NCBI GenBank assembly: GCA_025370845.1
Contig: JAMXFF010000030.1
Coordinates: 1-64,000 of the forward strand
Reading direction: 5' to 3'
From: Laspinema palackyanum D2a
Lineage (GTDB): Bacteria > Cyanobacteriota > Cyanobacteriia > Cyanobacteriales > Laspinemataceae
DNA length: 64,000 nucleotides
The notes beneath the pieces were generated by a model. It saw only the letters and a program-made list of their open reading frames with translations. It did no database searches and was not told the origin of the DNA. A program made the translations under genes and the position numbers. This document shows positions 56,608 to 64,000 of this stretch, piece by piece (position 1 is the first letter of the stretch; each line of letters begins with the position of its first letter).

Positions 56608-57990
56608 ATGATTAAATCCATTGATGGCGCTCACCCCCCTTTAGAGTTTATTCCCCCGAATTTTAATCCCTTGGTGTTGCAGGTAGCCAAACTTGTGATG
56701 CCGTTATGGAGAAAATTTCGGACTCCGATTACGCAAATTCAAGCGGAGAATGTCGAGCAGTTGGTGGAACTGTATCAGCAGTTTCAAGGGGAAAAAGTGC
56801 GCTTTTTGATGGCTTTTCGCCATCCGAGTACATACGACCCATTTCCCATTGCCCACTTAATTTGGCAGGAAGTTCCCCAACTGGCGCGGTCCAAAAATAT
56901 GGCCCTCGCTTCTCCCATGCACTTTCATTTTATGTACGATCGCGGCATTCCGTTATGGGCGGGAAAATGGTTGGAATCTCTCTTACCCAAACTGGGAGGT
57001 ACTCCCATTGTGCGCGGTAAAATAGACCGCCAGGGGTTGCGATCGGCCCGTGAATTGTTTGCGAAAGGTCAATTTCCTCTAGCTGCTTCTCCGGAAGGAG
57101 GCACAAATGGACATAATGAAATTATTAGTCCCCTGGAACCGGGGATTGCTCAATTAGCCTTTTGGTGCATGGAGGATTTACAGAAGGAAAATCGAGGCGA
57201 TCGCGTGGCAATTCTCCCCATTGGGATTCGCTACAAATATGAAAAAGAAGAATGGGATGCTGTAGCAGCGTTACTCACTCAAATGGAGTTAGATTGTGGC
57301 TTATCTTCCCTCCCCATTCCTGGAGAACCTCAACATGAGGCTTTCACCCCTTCTTTGGCTTCCCTGTACCCGCGTTTAATTCGATTGGGACAACATTTAT
57401 TATCGTTAATGGAAGATTTCTATCGCCGCTTTTATCATCGCACTTTACCCGATACGGCAGGAGAACCCAACGATTTAACCACTCGACTTCCTGCCTTGCT
57501 GGATATGGCATTACAGGTGGCAGAAGACTATTTTAAACTGCCATCTAAGGGGACCGTCATTGACCGATGCCGACGGTTAGAACAAGCGGGATGGGACCGG
57601 ATTTATCGAGAGGATATTGAGAATATTGAGGCATTGTCTCCCTTAGAACGAGGGCTCGCCGATCGCGTGGCGGAAGAAGCCAATTTGCGAATGTGGCACA
57701 TGAGATTAGTGGAATGTTTTGTGGCAGTTACGGGACAATATGTGCGAGAAAAACCTACCTTTGAGCGCTTTGCAGAAACAACCCTCTTGGTGTGGGATAC
57801 TATTGCAAGGATTAAGGGAGAACGTCCCGCTTCTCGTCCCGAATTAGGTAAGCAGTCCGTTCAGTTAACCATCGGTCAACCCATTTGGGTGAGCGATCGC
57901 TATGATTCCTATAAAAGCAGTCGGCGATCGGCAATCGCTGACTTAACCCAAGATTTGCGATCGGCGTTAGAACAAACCATTGCGGGTTGA
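56608..57990 (+). CDS. PlsC-type lysophospholipid acyltransferase family protein
   Basis: 460 residues from ATG 56608 (a TTG seven codons upstream also opens the frame). The H(x4)D acyltransferase box FRHPSTYDP and substrate motif ASPEGGTNGHNE are present in the first 190 residues. The remaining about 270 residues are a cyanobacteria-type extension without a known domain. No membrane span is obvious; probably peripheral membrane enzyme. Acyl donor/acceptor unknown. Confidence 0.82.
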   Translation: MIKSIDGAHPPLEFIPPNFNPLVLQVAKLVMPLWRKFRTPITQIQAENVEQLVELYQQFQGEKVRFLMAFRHPSTYDPFPIAHLIWQEVPQLARSKNMALASPMHFHFMYDRGIPLWAGKWLESLLPKLGGTPIVRGKIDRQGLRSARELFAKGQFPLAASPEGGTNGHNEIISPLEPGIAQLAFWCMEDLQKENRGDRVAILPIGIRYKYEKEEWDAVAALLTQMELDCGLSSLPIPGEPQHEAFTPSLASLYPRLIRLGQHLLSLMEDFYRRFYHRTLPDTAGEPNDLTTRLPALLDMALQVAEDYFKLPSKGTVIDRCRRLEQAGWDRIYREDIENIEALSPLERGLADRVAEEANLRMWHMRLVECFVAVTGQYVREKPTFERFAETTLLVWDTIARIKGERPASRPELGKQSVQLTIGQPIWVSDRYDSYKSSRRSAIADLTQDLRSALEQTIAG

Positions 57991-58290
57991 GTGGCAACAA
58001 CCGGCGGGGGATAAATCCTTTTAGCCTGTAGAGGCGCTTTTATAAGCGCCTCTACGGCGGGGGATAAATCCCCCGCCTAATAGCTAAAGTCGGTTAAAAA
58101 CCGACTGCAAGTCTGATACACTGGCGACAACCGGCGGGGGTTAAAACGATTGGCGGCCTCATAGCTAAAGTCCGTTAAAAACCGACTGCAAGTCCTATCC
58201 CGTGGTGTTTTCAGTCGGTTTTAACCGACTTAAGCTATTAGGCGGGGGTTTAAACCCCCGCCGTAGAGGCTAAAGGGTTTTAACCCCAAG
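57991..58290. repeat. Composite repeat cluster (gtcggtt, ccggcggggg and TAGAGGCG families)
   Basis: 'caacaaccggcgggggataaat' opens the cluster. A GTAGAGGCGCTTTTATAA/GCGCCTCTAC palindrome (58026-58054) is inserted in it. Then follow GTCGGTTAAAAACCGAC, a second ccggcggggg block, GTCGGTTTTAACCGAC and GGCGGGGGTTTAAACCCCCGCC. The nested arrangement suggests insertion of one repeat into another. Fills the gap between the acyltransferase and the Nif11 gene. Confidence 0.8.
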
Positions 58291-58330
58291 CGGGTGTCCC
58301 AATGGGTGCAATGGGAATCACGGTGAAACC

Positions 58331-58564
58331 TTACCGGCGAATCAGGTGTTCCCGAGGGGCAATGCCCGGATTGATCATGCGGGATAACTCTTCGTCGGAT
58401 AATTGGCTAATTTCATGATTCAATTCTTCATCGGTGAAACTATAGCCTCGTTCTTTAGCCAATTTTTTGATAGCTGCTGGATTTTTAGCTGCTTGCATTT
58501 GTTGTTGAAGTGCTAAATCTTCTTTCACTGCTTTGAAAAGGGCTGCTGCGTTTTTCTGAGTCAT
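58331..58564 (-). CDS. Nif11-like leader peptide family protein
   Basis: 77 residues from ATG 58564, with GGAG 13 bp upstream (the ORF stays open eight codons further). The core FKAVKEDLALQQQMQAAKNP, IKKLAKERGYSFTDEELNHEI and LSDEELSRM is the Nif11 leader pattern of ribosomal peptide natural-product precursors. The C-terminus is NPGIAPREHLIRR, without the double-Gly cleavage site or a Cys/Ser/Thr-rich core. No modification or export enzyme is nearby. Confidence 0.85.
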   Translation of the reverse strand: MTQKNAAALFKAVKEDLALQQQMQAAKNPAAIKKLAKERGYSFTDEELNHEISQLSDEELSRMINPGIAPREHLIRR

Positions 58565-58623
58565 AAATTTAAACTCCAGGTCAATCAAATTTTAAAAAGT
58601 TGCCGCCCAGGGGAGCATCTATT

Positions 58624-58641
58624 CCCACCCATCAGGGTGGG
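58624..58641 (-). promoter_or_regulatory. Hairpin in the leader of the Nif11 gene
   Basis: CCCACCC / GGGTGGG with ATCA loop, 60 bp upstream of the Nif11 start. Perfect 7-bp G:C-rich stem. Could affect its expression; the rest of the 431-bp gap to dxr (58565-58995) shows no gene. Confidence 0.4.
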
Positions 58642-58995
58642 TAAAAGAGGGTAGAAAACACCCATTCTCTTCAGATAGGTATCTTTACCCTCTTGACTTA
58701 AGATGTCGGCTGAACGACTGATGTAGTGACAGCATAAACGATTTAAGCCCAAAATTCATGATTCCTTGACAAAAATTAAAGATTTTAGAGAGAATTTTAC
58801 ATAACTTAAATATTGGCTGTGATAAAATACAGAACTTTTTGAACCCCCTCCCCAAATTCTGACTCAACCTGAGCAAAACTGCTCATTGACTCCCGGGACC
58901 CACGGGCCCTGAACGGGAAAAGCGGGATCACCTCTGTTAAGAGGGAGACCAAAGAATTTATAGTGGAGGGGCAGAAAATCATAAAAATTAAGATT

Positions 58996-60231
58996 GTGAA
59001 AGCGATTACTCTCCTCGGATCCACTGGTTCAATCGGGACTCAGACTTTAGATATTGTGGAACACCACCCCGATCGGTTTCGGATTGTGGGGTTAGCAGCT
59101 AGGGGGAATGTGGAACTGTTGGCGCAACAAATTCGCCAGTTTCGCCCAGAAATCGTTGCTATCTGCCTGGAAGACAAGCTGCCGGAACTGCGCGCGGCGA
59201 TCGCCGACTTGGACCCGCAACCGATGATCCTGGCGGGAGAACAGGGGGTGGTAGAAGTGGCGCGTTACGGGGATGCGGAAGCGGTTGTCACGGGAATTGT
59301 CGGTTGTGCGGGGTTATTGCCAACCATCGCGGCGATCGAAGCGGGTAAAGATATCGCCTTGGCAAACAAGGAAACCTTGATTGCCGGGGGACCTGTGGTC
59401 AATCCCCTGATCGAAAAGCATGGGGTGAAGTTACTCCCGGCAGACTCGGAACATTCGGCAATCTTTCAATGTTTGCAAGGGGTCCCGCCTGGGGGGTTAC
59501 GTCGGATTATTTTAACCGCTTCCGGAGGGGCCTTCCGAGATTGGCCGGTGGAGAAATTAGCCACGGTGAAAGTGGCAGATGCACTGAAGCATCCTAACTG
59601 GTCAATGGGTCGTAAAATTACCGTTGATTCCGCCACTTTGATGAATAAAGGATTAGAAGTCATTGAGGCGCATTACTTATTTGGAATGGATTATGATGAT
59701 ATTGATATTGTGATTCATCCTCAGAGTATTATTCACTCTTTAATTGAGCTACAGGATACTTCAGTTTTAGCCCAATTGGGGTGGCCGGATATGCGTCTGC
59801 CGTTGCTTTATGCCTTGTCTTGGCCGGAGCGAATTTATACGGATTGGGAACGGTTAGATTTAGTGAAAGCGGGAGATTTGACCTTCCGATCGCCGGATCA
59901 TCAAAAGTATCCTTGTATGCAACTGGCTTATGCTGCCGGTCGAGCCGGGGGGTCTATGCCAGCGGTTTTAAATGCAGCCAATGAGCAGGCGGTGGAGTTA
60001 TTTTTAGAGGAGAAAATAGGGTTTTTAGAGATTCCTCGGGTGATTGAACGGGTCTGCGATCGCCATCAGGCGGATAACTGTGCCGAACCCGGTTTAGAGG
60101 AGATTTTAGCTGCCGATCGCTGGGCGAGACAAGCAGTTTTAGAAGCAAGTGCTACCCTAAAATCTGAGCCTAAATCCTTTACCCCTGGGGTCAAGTCTTT
60201 GGAGCGTGTGACTCCGGCAACTGCTGGATAG
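58996..60231 (+). CDS. dxr: 1-deoxy-D-xylulose-5-phosphate reductoisomerase
   Basis: NADPH-dependent second step of the MEP isoprenoid pathway, feeding carotenoid, phytol and quinone synthesis. NADPH loop [35 protein letters not shown] (metal/substrate site), NHPNW-type [19 protein letters not shown] are all present. Start set at GTG 58996 (VKAITLLGS), which matches known N-termini; GTG 58963 would add 11 residues and has AGGGAGA upstream, so the start is not certain. 411 residues. Confidence 0.95.
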   Translation: MKAITLLGSTGSIGTQTLDIVEHHPDRFRIVGLAARGNVELLAQQIRQFRPEIVAICLEDKLPELRAAIADLDPQPMILAGEQGVVEVARYGDAEAVVTGIVGCAGLLPTIAAIEAGKDIALANKETLIAGGPVVNPLIEKHGVKLLPADSEHSAIFQCLQGVPPGGLRRIILTASGGAFRDWPVEKLATVKVADALKHPNWSMGRKITVDSATLMNKGLEVIEAHYLFGMDYDDIDIVIHPQSIIHSLIELQDTSVLAQLGWPDMRLPLLYALSWPERIYTDWERLDLVKAGDLTFRSPDHQKYPCMQLAYAAGRAGGSMPAVLNAANEQAVELFLEEKIGFLEIPRVIERVCDRHQADNCAEPGLEEILAADRWARQAVLEASATLKSEPKSFTPGVKSLERVTPATAG

Positions 60232-60249
60232 TCCTTTCTCTACAGGAAA

Positions 60250-60284
60250 AAGCCCCACCCAGTCCGGGTGAGGGCTTGATTTTC
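60250..60284 (+). terminator. Terminator after dxr
   Basis: AAGCCCCACCC pairs with GGGTGAGGGCTT around AGTCC, followed by GATTTTC, 18 bp after the stop codon. Confidence 0.7.
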
Positions 60285-60360
60285 AATCCGGTAAAGGATA
60301 AAAGAGCGAGTAAACTTATAACTTATGCCTAGCCATTTTTTTCTGGAATCCAAATAAACC

Positions 60361-61044
60361 ATGAAGAACCTTTATCCGAACATTGCGCTGTTAGGACTCC
60401 TCGCAGTTTTAGGGGGAATTTCTCCGGTTTTGGGGACAACGGTATCCCCAGGAGCAATTGCCCAAAATAATGCTCAAAATTGGCTGACTTCGGCACAGCA
60501 AAAAGCCAGTCAGGGGGATTTGCAGGGGGCGCTTCAGGATTATGCTCAGGCGATCGCTCAGAATCCAAATAGTCCAGAAGCCTATATTCGTCGGGGGAAT
60601 TTGCTGTCACGCACGGGAAATCAAGCAGGCGCGATCGCTGATTATACGCAGGTGTTACGGTTAAATGGGAATAACATCGATGCATATATTGGACGCGCCA
60701 GCGCCCATTCGATGATGCAAAATTATGATGCAGCCCTGGAGGATTATAATGCTGCATTAAGGTTAAATCCCAATTATGGTGAGGCTTATATTGGTCGCGG
60801 TGGGGTCTATGCCTTCAAGGAAGAGTATAAAAAGGCAATGGATGATTTTAATCAAGCCTTGCGCCTGAATCCTGCTGAAGCGGCAGCCTATTATAATCGC
60901 GGTGGGGTTCAGTTGTTGCAGGAAAAAAACCAAGAGGCGATCGCTGATTTTCAACAAGCCGCAGAACTGTTTCGCGCTCAAGGTAATATGGCTTTAGCCC
61001 AACGCTCAGAAGCGATTGCTAGTCAAATTCAACAAGGTAATTAA
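60361..61044 (+). CDS. Exported TPR-repeat protein
   Basis: 227 residues. Signal-like N-terminus (MKNLYPNIALLGLLAVLGGI.., about 1-35), then four to five TPR units (residues about 45-215; YAQAIAQNPNSPEAYIRRGN, YNAALRLNPNYGEAYIGRGG, FNQALRLNPAEAAAYYNRGG). Probably a periplasmic or thylakoid-lumen scaffold. Partner unknown. Directly followed by the next small gene (20 bp). Confidence 0.82.
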   Translation: MKNLYPNIALLGLLAVLGGISPVLGTTVSPGAIAQNNAQNWLTSAQQKASQGDLQGALQDYAQAIAQNPNSPEAYIRRGNLLSRTGNQAGAIADYTQVLRLNGNNIDAYIGRASAHSMMQNYDAALEDYNAALRLNPNYGEAYIGRGGVYAFKEEYKKAMDDFNQALRLNPAEAAAYYNRGGVQLLQEKNQEAIADFQQAAELFRAQGNMALAQRSEAIASQIQQGN

Positions 61045-61064
61045 CCTCTCATGGTTTCCAGTTC

Positions 61065-61304
61065 ATGTCCATTGATCTACTGATTCTTCTTGCGGCGATC
61101 GTTGTTTCCTGGCTGATTTTTACTTGGCTGGTCACCGTCCTCAAAGCCACGGTCAAAACTGCTATTTTGATGGCCCTATTAGTGTTAGCATTGCAGCTCA
61201 TTTTTGGCATTGGCATGACTGAATTATGGGGTCCAGTGCAAGGCTTTTTATCTCAAACCTGGGAGAAAGGTGAAAAACTGTTAGCCCCATTTTTGAGAAA
61301 ATAA
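61065..61304 (+). CDS. Small membrane protein, 79 residues
   Basis: Two closely spaced hydrophobic helices (LLILLAAIVVSWLIFTWLV and TAILMALLVLALQLIFGIG) and a short amphipathic C-terminus FLSQTWEKGEKLLAPFL. No family recognised with certainty; similar short proteins are common in cyanobacteria. Probably co-transcribed with the TPR gene 20 bp upstream. Confidence 0.7.
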   Translation: MSIDLLILLAAIVVSWLIFTWLVTVLKATVKTAILMALLVLALQLIFGIGMTELWGPVQGFLSQTWEKGEKLLAPFLRK

Positions 61305-61669
61305 AATTCAGGGGGTTTACACCCTCACCCGTTTCTCCAGTTCAGAGGGATAATTAGGGTGCGGTACGGATGACCACGGCGGCAGTTTAGTGATTCCCTC
61401 GGACGCTTATTTCTACTCAGGGTTTTTTCCGGATTGGCCACTGGACACCTTTATTGAGTACAATCCAGAAACAGACAAGAGTCATTCCGGTCAAAGCCTC
61501 AGTTCCCCTTACAATTTGAAGATGATCCGGTTCCACTCTCCCGGTGAGGGTAACATCATTTAACTCCCTTCGTCGGTCTATTCTATCTCATTACAGGGCA
61601 AGCATCTACAGGTTATCCTGTCCGACTCATTCTGGGTTTAATGCTCCACTATTGACGCCTTTAACGGTT
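61305..61669. other. Intergenic, nothing recognised
   Basis: 365 bp between the small membrane protein and the following hypothetical gene. The frame of the latter remains open back to 61544, but that part reads as non-coding. No repeat, RNA or terminator pattern was seen. Confidence 0.45.
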
Positions 61670-63073
61670 ATGATTAATTTAGTTTGTCCTACCCTCGCTC
61701 TATTTGTTTATCATCTCCAGGAAGGAGGGGTTAGGGATGCAAATCACCCCCAATGTGGTAGTGCAAATAGTTTAGAACAATTGACCCAGACCCTGGCGGG
61801 TTATTATGGTGGCGATCGCAGCAGTCAATCGGTCCCCAAACCTCTGGATTTCCTCGAAGTCACCCCCTTGGATCAATCCCGGGTTAAATTTGAAGGAAAG
61901 TTCAACCACCAACACCCAATTCAGGGTTCATTCCGTCATTTTACCCTAGATGAAAATTATGGATTAGCTTGGAATGCGTCGGTTCAGGGTAAGTTTACCG
62001 GGGATGAATTAGTCCAATGCCTGGATGTCCTGTTGACCTTGATACCAAAAGTTGGTCATCTCCCGGGGCACTTGGGACAAACTTTGATAGTATCCGGTTG
62101 GGTGGAAAATCCCGAGAAGGACGATCGCGAAATTCTAGCTAATAATATTTACAAATCTTTAATCAACGAAGGATGGCAATATCAAGAAAAAGGTCAATTT
62201 TTAGGGGGTTCCGTCTTTGAATTTTGGCGTTCTTCCCCCCAACGCTGGGAAAAAATGGAAGCGGAGAGTCATTTGGTTCTGATTTTATATCCCAACCCAA
62301 AAGCAATGGAAACTGGCGCGGAATTTTATGAAGATTGGAAAGCGCTATTTTGCTACCGCAATAAAATTCTGGGGGCTTACGGGGAAAGTCGAGAACTCAA
62401 GGAGAAAATGGTCGAGGAGTTTAATGAAATTTCCGCTTCAATTAAGGGCTTATATGATTTAGAGTTTGCGGAATTAAAGTTATCATTATACCATAATTCA
62501 GTTGCCTTATCAAACTTTGTTAAAAATATTAATCGAATTGAAGTCCGACAGCATGAGATTGACCTAAATTTACATCAATATGAAAAATCCGTTCAATCCA
62601 TTGCTAACAAAGCAGGGAACGTTTTTCAGGTGAGTAACGATTTCAAGTTTTTACAAGAGTTTAGCGCCATTGTTAGGGCAAAGTATCAAAAGCAAATTGA
62701 ACAAGATTATGCCAGTTTGCGTCCTTATTTGAATATTTTAGAACATCTGCGCGGGACCATTACCTCGATTGTGGAGATTTCCCAAGCGCAAAGCGATCGC
62801 GATTTTCACACTTTTGCTTGTCTTGTAGGGACGGGAATCGGGACCGCTGCCGTTGTCGCTTCCTCTTCTCCCGCTTGGGTGACTCCCCTCAAAGAATCCC
62901 CCACCATCGCCACGACTCTGAATCACTTAAAAGTCCCCCAACCCTGGACCAATTTTAGCCTCGCTTTGTCTTTAAGTGCGATCGCCGGGTTGCTGGGATG
63001 TCTCGTTGCATCGGTTTGTATCCCTTGGTTTTGTCCGAAACGCCTCACGATTAAAGCCGATCGCCAAAGGTGA
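61670..63073 (+). CDS. Hypothetical coiled-coil membrane protein
   Basis: 467 residues from ATG 61670 (MINLVCPTLALFVYHLQEGG). The N-terminal half has mixed alpha/beta character (FRHFTLDENYGLAWNASVQG). Residues about 240-375 are long amphipathic helices (KEKMVEEFNEISASIKGLYD, RQHEIDLNLHQYEKSVQSI). Two C-terminal membrane segments (about 380-405 and 430-455) end in a basic tail. I do not recognise the family. The layout (sensor-like head, coiled coil, two spans) is compatible with a stress or conflict-response effector but that is speculation. Confidence 0.65.
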   Translation: MINLVCPTLALFVYHLQEGGVRDANHPQCGSANSLEQLTQTLAGYYGGDRSSQSVPKPLDFLEVTPLDQSRVKFEGKFNHQHPIQGSFRHFTLDENYGLAWNASVQGKFTGDELVQCLDVLLTLIPKVGHLPGHLGQTLIVSGWVENPEKDDREILANNIYKSLINEGWQYQEKGQFLGGSVFEFWRSSPQRWEKMEAESHLVLILYPNPKAMETGAEFYEDWKALFCYRNKILGAYGESRELKEKMVEEFNEISASIKGLYDLEFAELKLSLYHNSVALSNFVKNINRIEVRQHEIDLNLHQYEKSVQSIANKAGNVFQVSNDFKFLQEFSAIVRAKYQKQIEQDYASLRPYLNILEHLRGTITSIVEISQAQSDRDFHTFACLVGTGIGTAAVVASSSPAWVTPLKESPTIATTLNHLKVPQPWTNFSLALSLSAIAGLLGCLVASVCIPWFCPKRLTIKADRQR

Positions 63074-63107
63074 GTCTCGCTGATTCCTGTCATCGGCAAA
63101 CCCCCAT

Positions 63108-64000
63108 TTACCAATCATCCCGTCGGCGGCGATCGACTTGCCAATCATCCTCCGGTTCATCTCCTAAATAACGAACCAACGGTGCTCGTTCTGGATAGTC
63201 TTCCCGATCGCGGTTGACGGGTATTTTATCATAATCTCGCTCATAATCCCGGTCATAATCCGGTTCATACCCTCCTGCATCCTGATCATAATCCTCATCA
63301 TCCTCAGACTCAAACGCCTCTTTTAACGGGTCAACCACCCGGGCGATCGCATCTTTGACAAAAACCTTGACAAACTCCTCCTTTTTCGTCAACTGAAATT
63401 GTCGCTGCACCACTTCCGTGATTCCCCCATCTCCCCAATCTTGGTCATGGCGGAAATATTCAATAAAACTTTTTCCGGCAATTCGGGTTAAATAAGCCGC
63501 CGTTACCCCTTGAATCGCCTTCCCCACCACAAAAGTCCCTAAATTTAACTGTAAGGCTGCGGTGACTAACTTAATCGCCCCTTCGACAATCCCTAAACTC
63601 GCCAGGGTTTTACCCAAAGATAAAGCTAATTCCCGTCCGCGATCCAGATTAATTTCACAGCCATAAATTTTGCCAATTTCTACCACCATTTGGGCATTAA
63701 CAGCGGCAGTGGCGAGGACATCAATCACCGGGACCGGAGTACAAGCAATCACCCCAGCGCCAATCCATTGAAAGCGATCGACCACCTTTTCTGCTTGGCG
63801 ACGCCGCTGGGAATCAATTAACCGTCGCGCTTCTTCCCCGAGGCGTTGGGATTGTAATAAAATATTATCTGCTACTAAATCCTCCCCTTCTGCCCGCAAA
63901 ATTGCCGCCATTCGCCGAATTAAGGGCATGATATCCGGGTCTGCTTGGAACATCCCACCATTATCTAAAGGAACGGCTTTGGGATTCGCAGCGATCGCCA
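63108..64000 (-). CDS. DUF697-domain protein, 5' end beyond window (probable GTPase-DUF697)
   Basis: The frame is open to the window edge: upstream of the internal Met at 63953 it reads AIAANPKAVPLDNGG, so the real start lies beyond 64000. The visible part has a DUF697 domain (QWIGAGVIACTPVPVIDVLATAA, the PVPxxD motif), LTRIAGKSFIEYF, and a C-terminal acidic/basic tail with repeated (D/E)-Y-(D/E)-R-D units. In relatives the N-terminal part is an Era-like GTPase; that part is not seen here. Confidence 0.82.
   Translation of the reverse strand, partial: AIAANPKAVPLDNGGMFQADPDIMPLIRRMAAILRAEGEDLVADNILLQSQRLGEEARRLIDSQRRRQAEKVVDRFQWIGAGVIACTPVPVIDVLATAAVNAQMVVEIGKIYGCEINLDRGRELALSLGKTLASLGIVEGAIKLVTAALQLNLGTFVVGKAIQGVTAAYLTRIAGKSFIEYFRHDQDWGDGGITEVVQRQFQLTKKEEFVKVFVKDAIARVVDPLKEAFESEDDEDYDQDAGGYEPDYDRDYERDYDKIPVNRDREDYPERAPLVRYLGDEPEDDWQVDRRRRDDW

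Overview
The window is chromosomal DNA of a filamentous-type, non-marine-picoplankton cyanobacterium. The photosystem I genes psaF and psaJ, a Ycf37-like protein, phylloquinone-type menG, HpsE-like glycosyltransferases and very frequent GCGATCGC (HIP1) octamers all point there. The many short palindromic repeat families suggest an Oscillatoria/Laspinema-like genome, but the species cannot be fixed from sequence alone.

Layout. 0-10 kb (mostly minus strand): htpG, a tight four-gene exopolysaccharide operon (three family-2 glycosyltransferases and a sulfotransferase), a decayed copy of the clpB 3' end, clpB and gloA. 10-23 kb: eno, argC, a GNAT acetyltransferase, an ACT-domain protein, an alpha/beta hydrolase, tsaD, psaF-psaJ, remA-gmk and rqcH. 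22.8-28 kb: a candidate small RNA with a strong terminator, a 23-bp perfect inverted repeat, an ABCD-type ABC transporter, a broken PIN toxin/antitoxin pair and a GT4 glycosyltransferase. 28-38 kb: DedA, rpmI-rplT, a periplasmic binding protein, Ycf37, ComFB, a CHASE-PAS histidine kinase, DUF445, menG and a REC-GAF regulator.

38.5-47.8 kb is the accessory core. An ssb gene is split by a group II intron whose encoded protein keeps the N-terminal RT-associated segment and a maturase-like (domain X) segment but has lost the reverse-transcriptase core. Three Uma2 nuclease-like genes and an hsdR fragment follow. Then comes a two-gene AAA+ ATPase / S8 subtilase operon whose protease gene needs a -1 shift at an A6 run. 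After it lies what looks like the end of a type V-K CRISPR-associated (Tn7-like) transposon. It has a tracrRNA-like stretch, the 3' part of a V-K repeat (GGATGGGTTGAAAG), and a 17-nt spacer matching 16/17 of the adjacent tRNA-Gly beside a GTA PAM. Four TnsB-type end repeats follow, stopping 56 bp from the PAM and 5 bp from the tRNA 3' end. No cas12k, tnsB, tnsC or tniQ gene is visible, so this is probably a residual end that has kept cargo.

47.9-64 kb: an RDD protein, rpmG-rpsR-RNase R, an orphan antitoxin, a 1369-residue multi-spanning membrane protein, a PlsC-type acyltransferase, an isolated Nif11-type leader peptide gene, dxr, a TPR lipoprotein/secreted protein and two poorly characterised genes. 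The last runs off the window edge as a DUF697-type protein.

Genes with a shared role: psaF/psaJ, Ycf37 and menG (photosystem I subunits, assembly and quinone); rpmI/rplT, rpmG/rpsR, RNase R and rqcH (ribosome and quality control); htpG and clpB (protein folding and disaggregation); the glycosyltransferase/sulfotransferase operon (surface polysaccharide).
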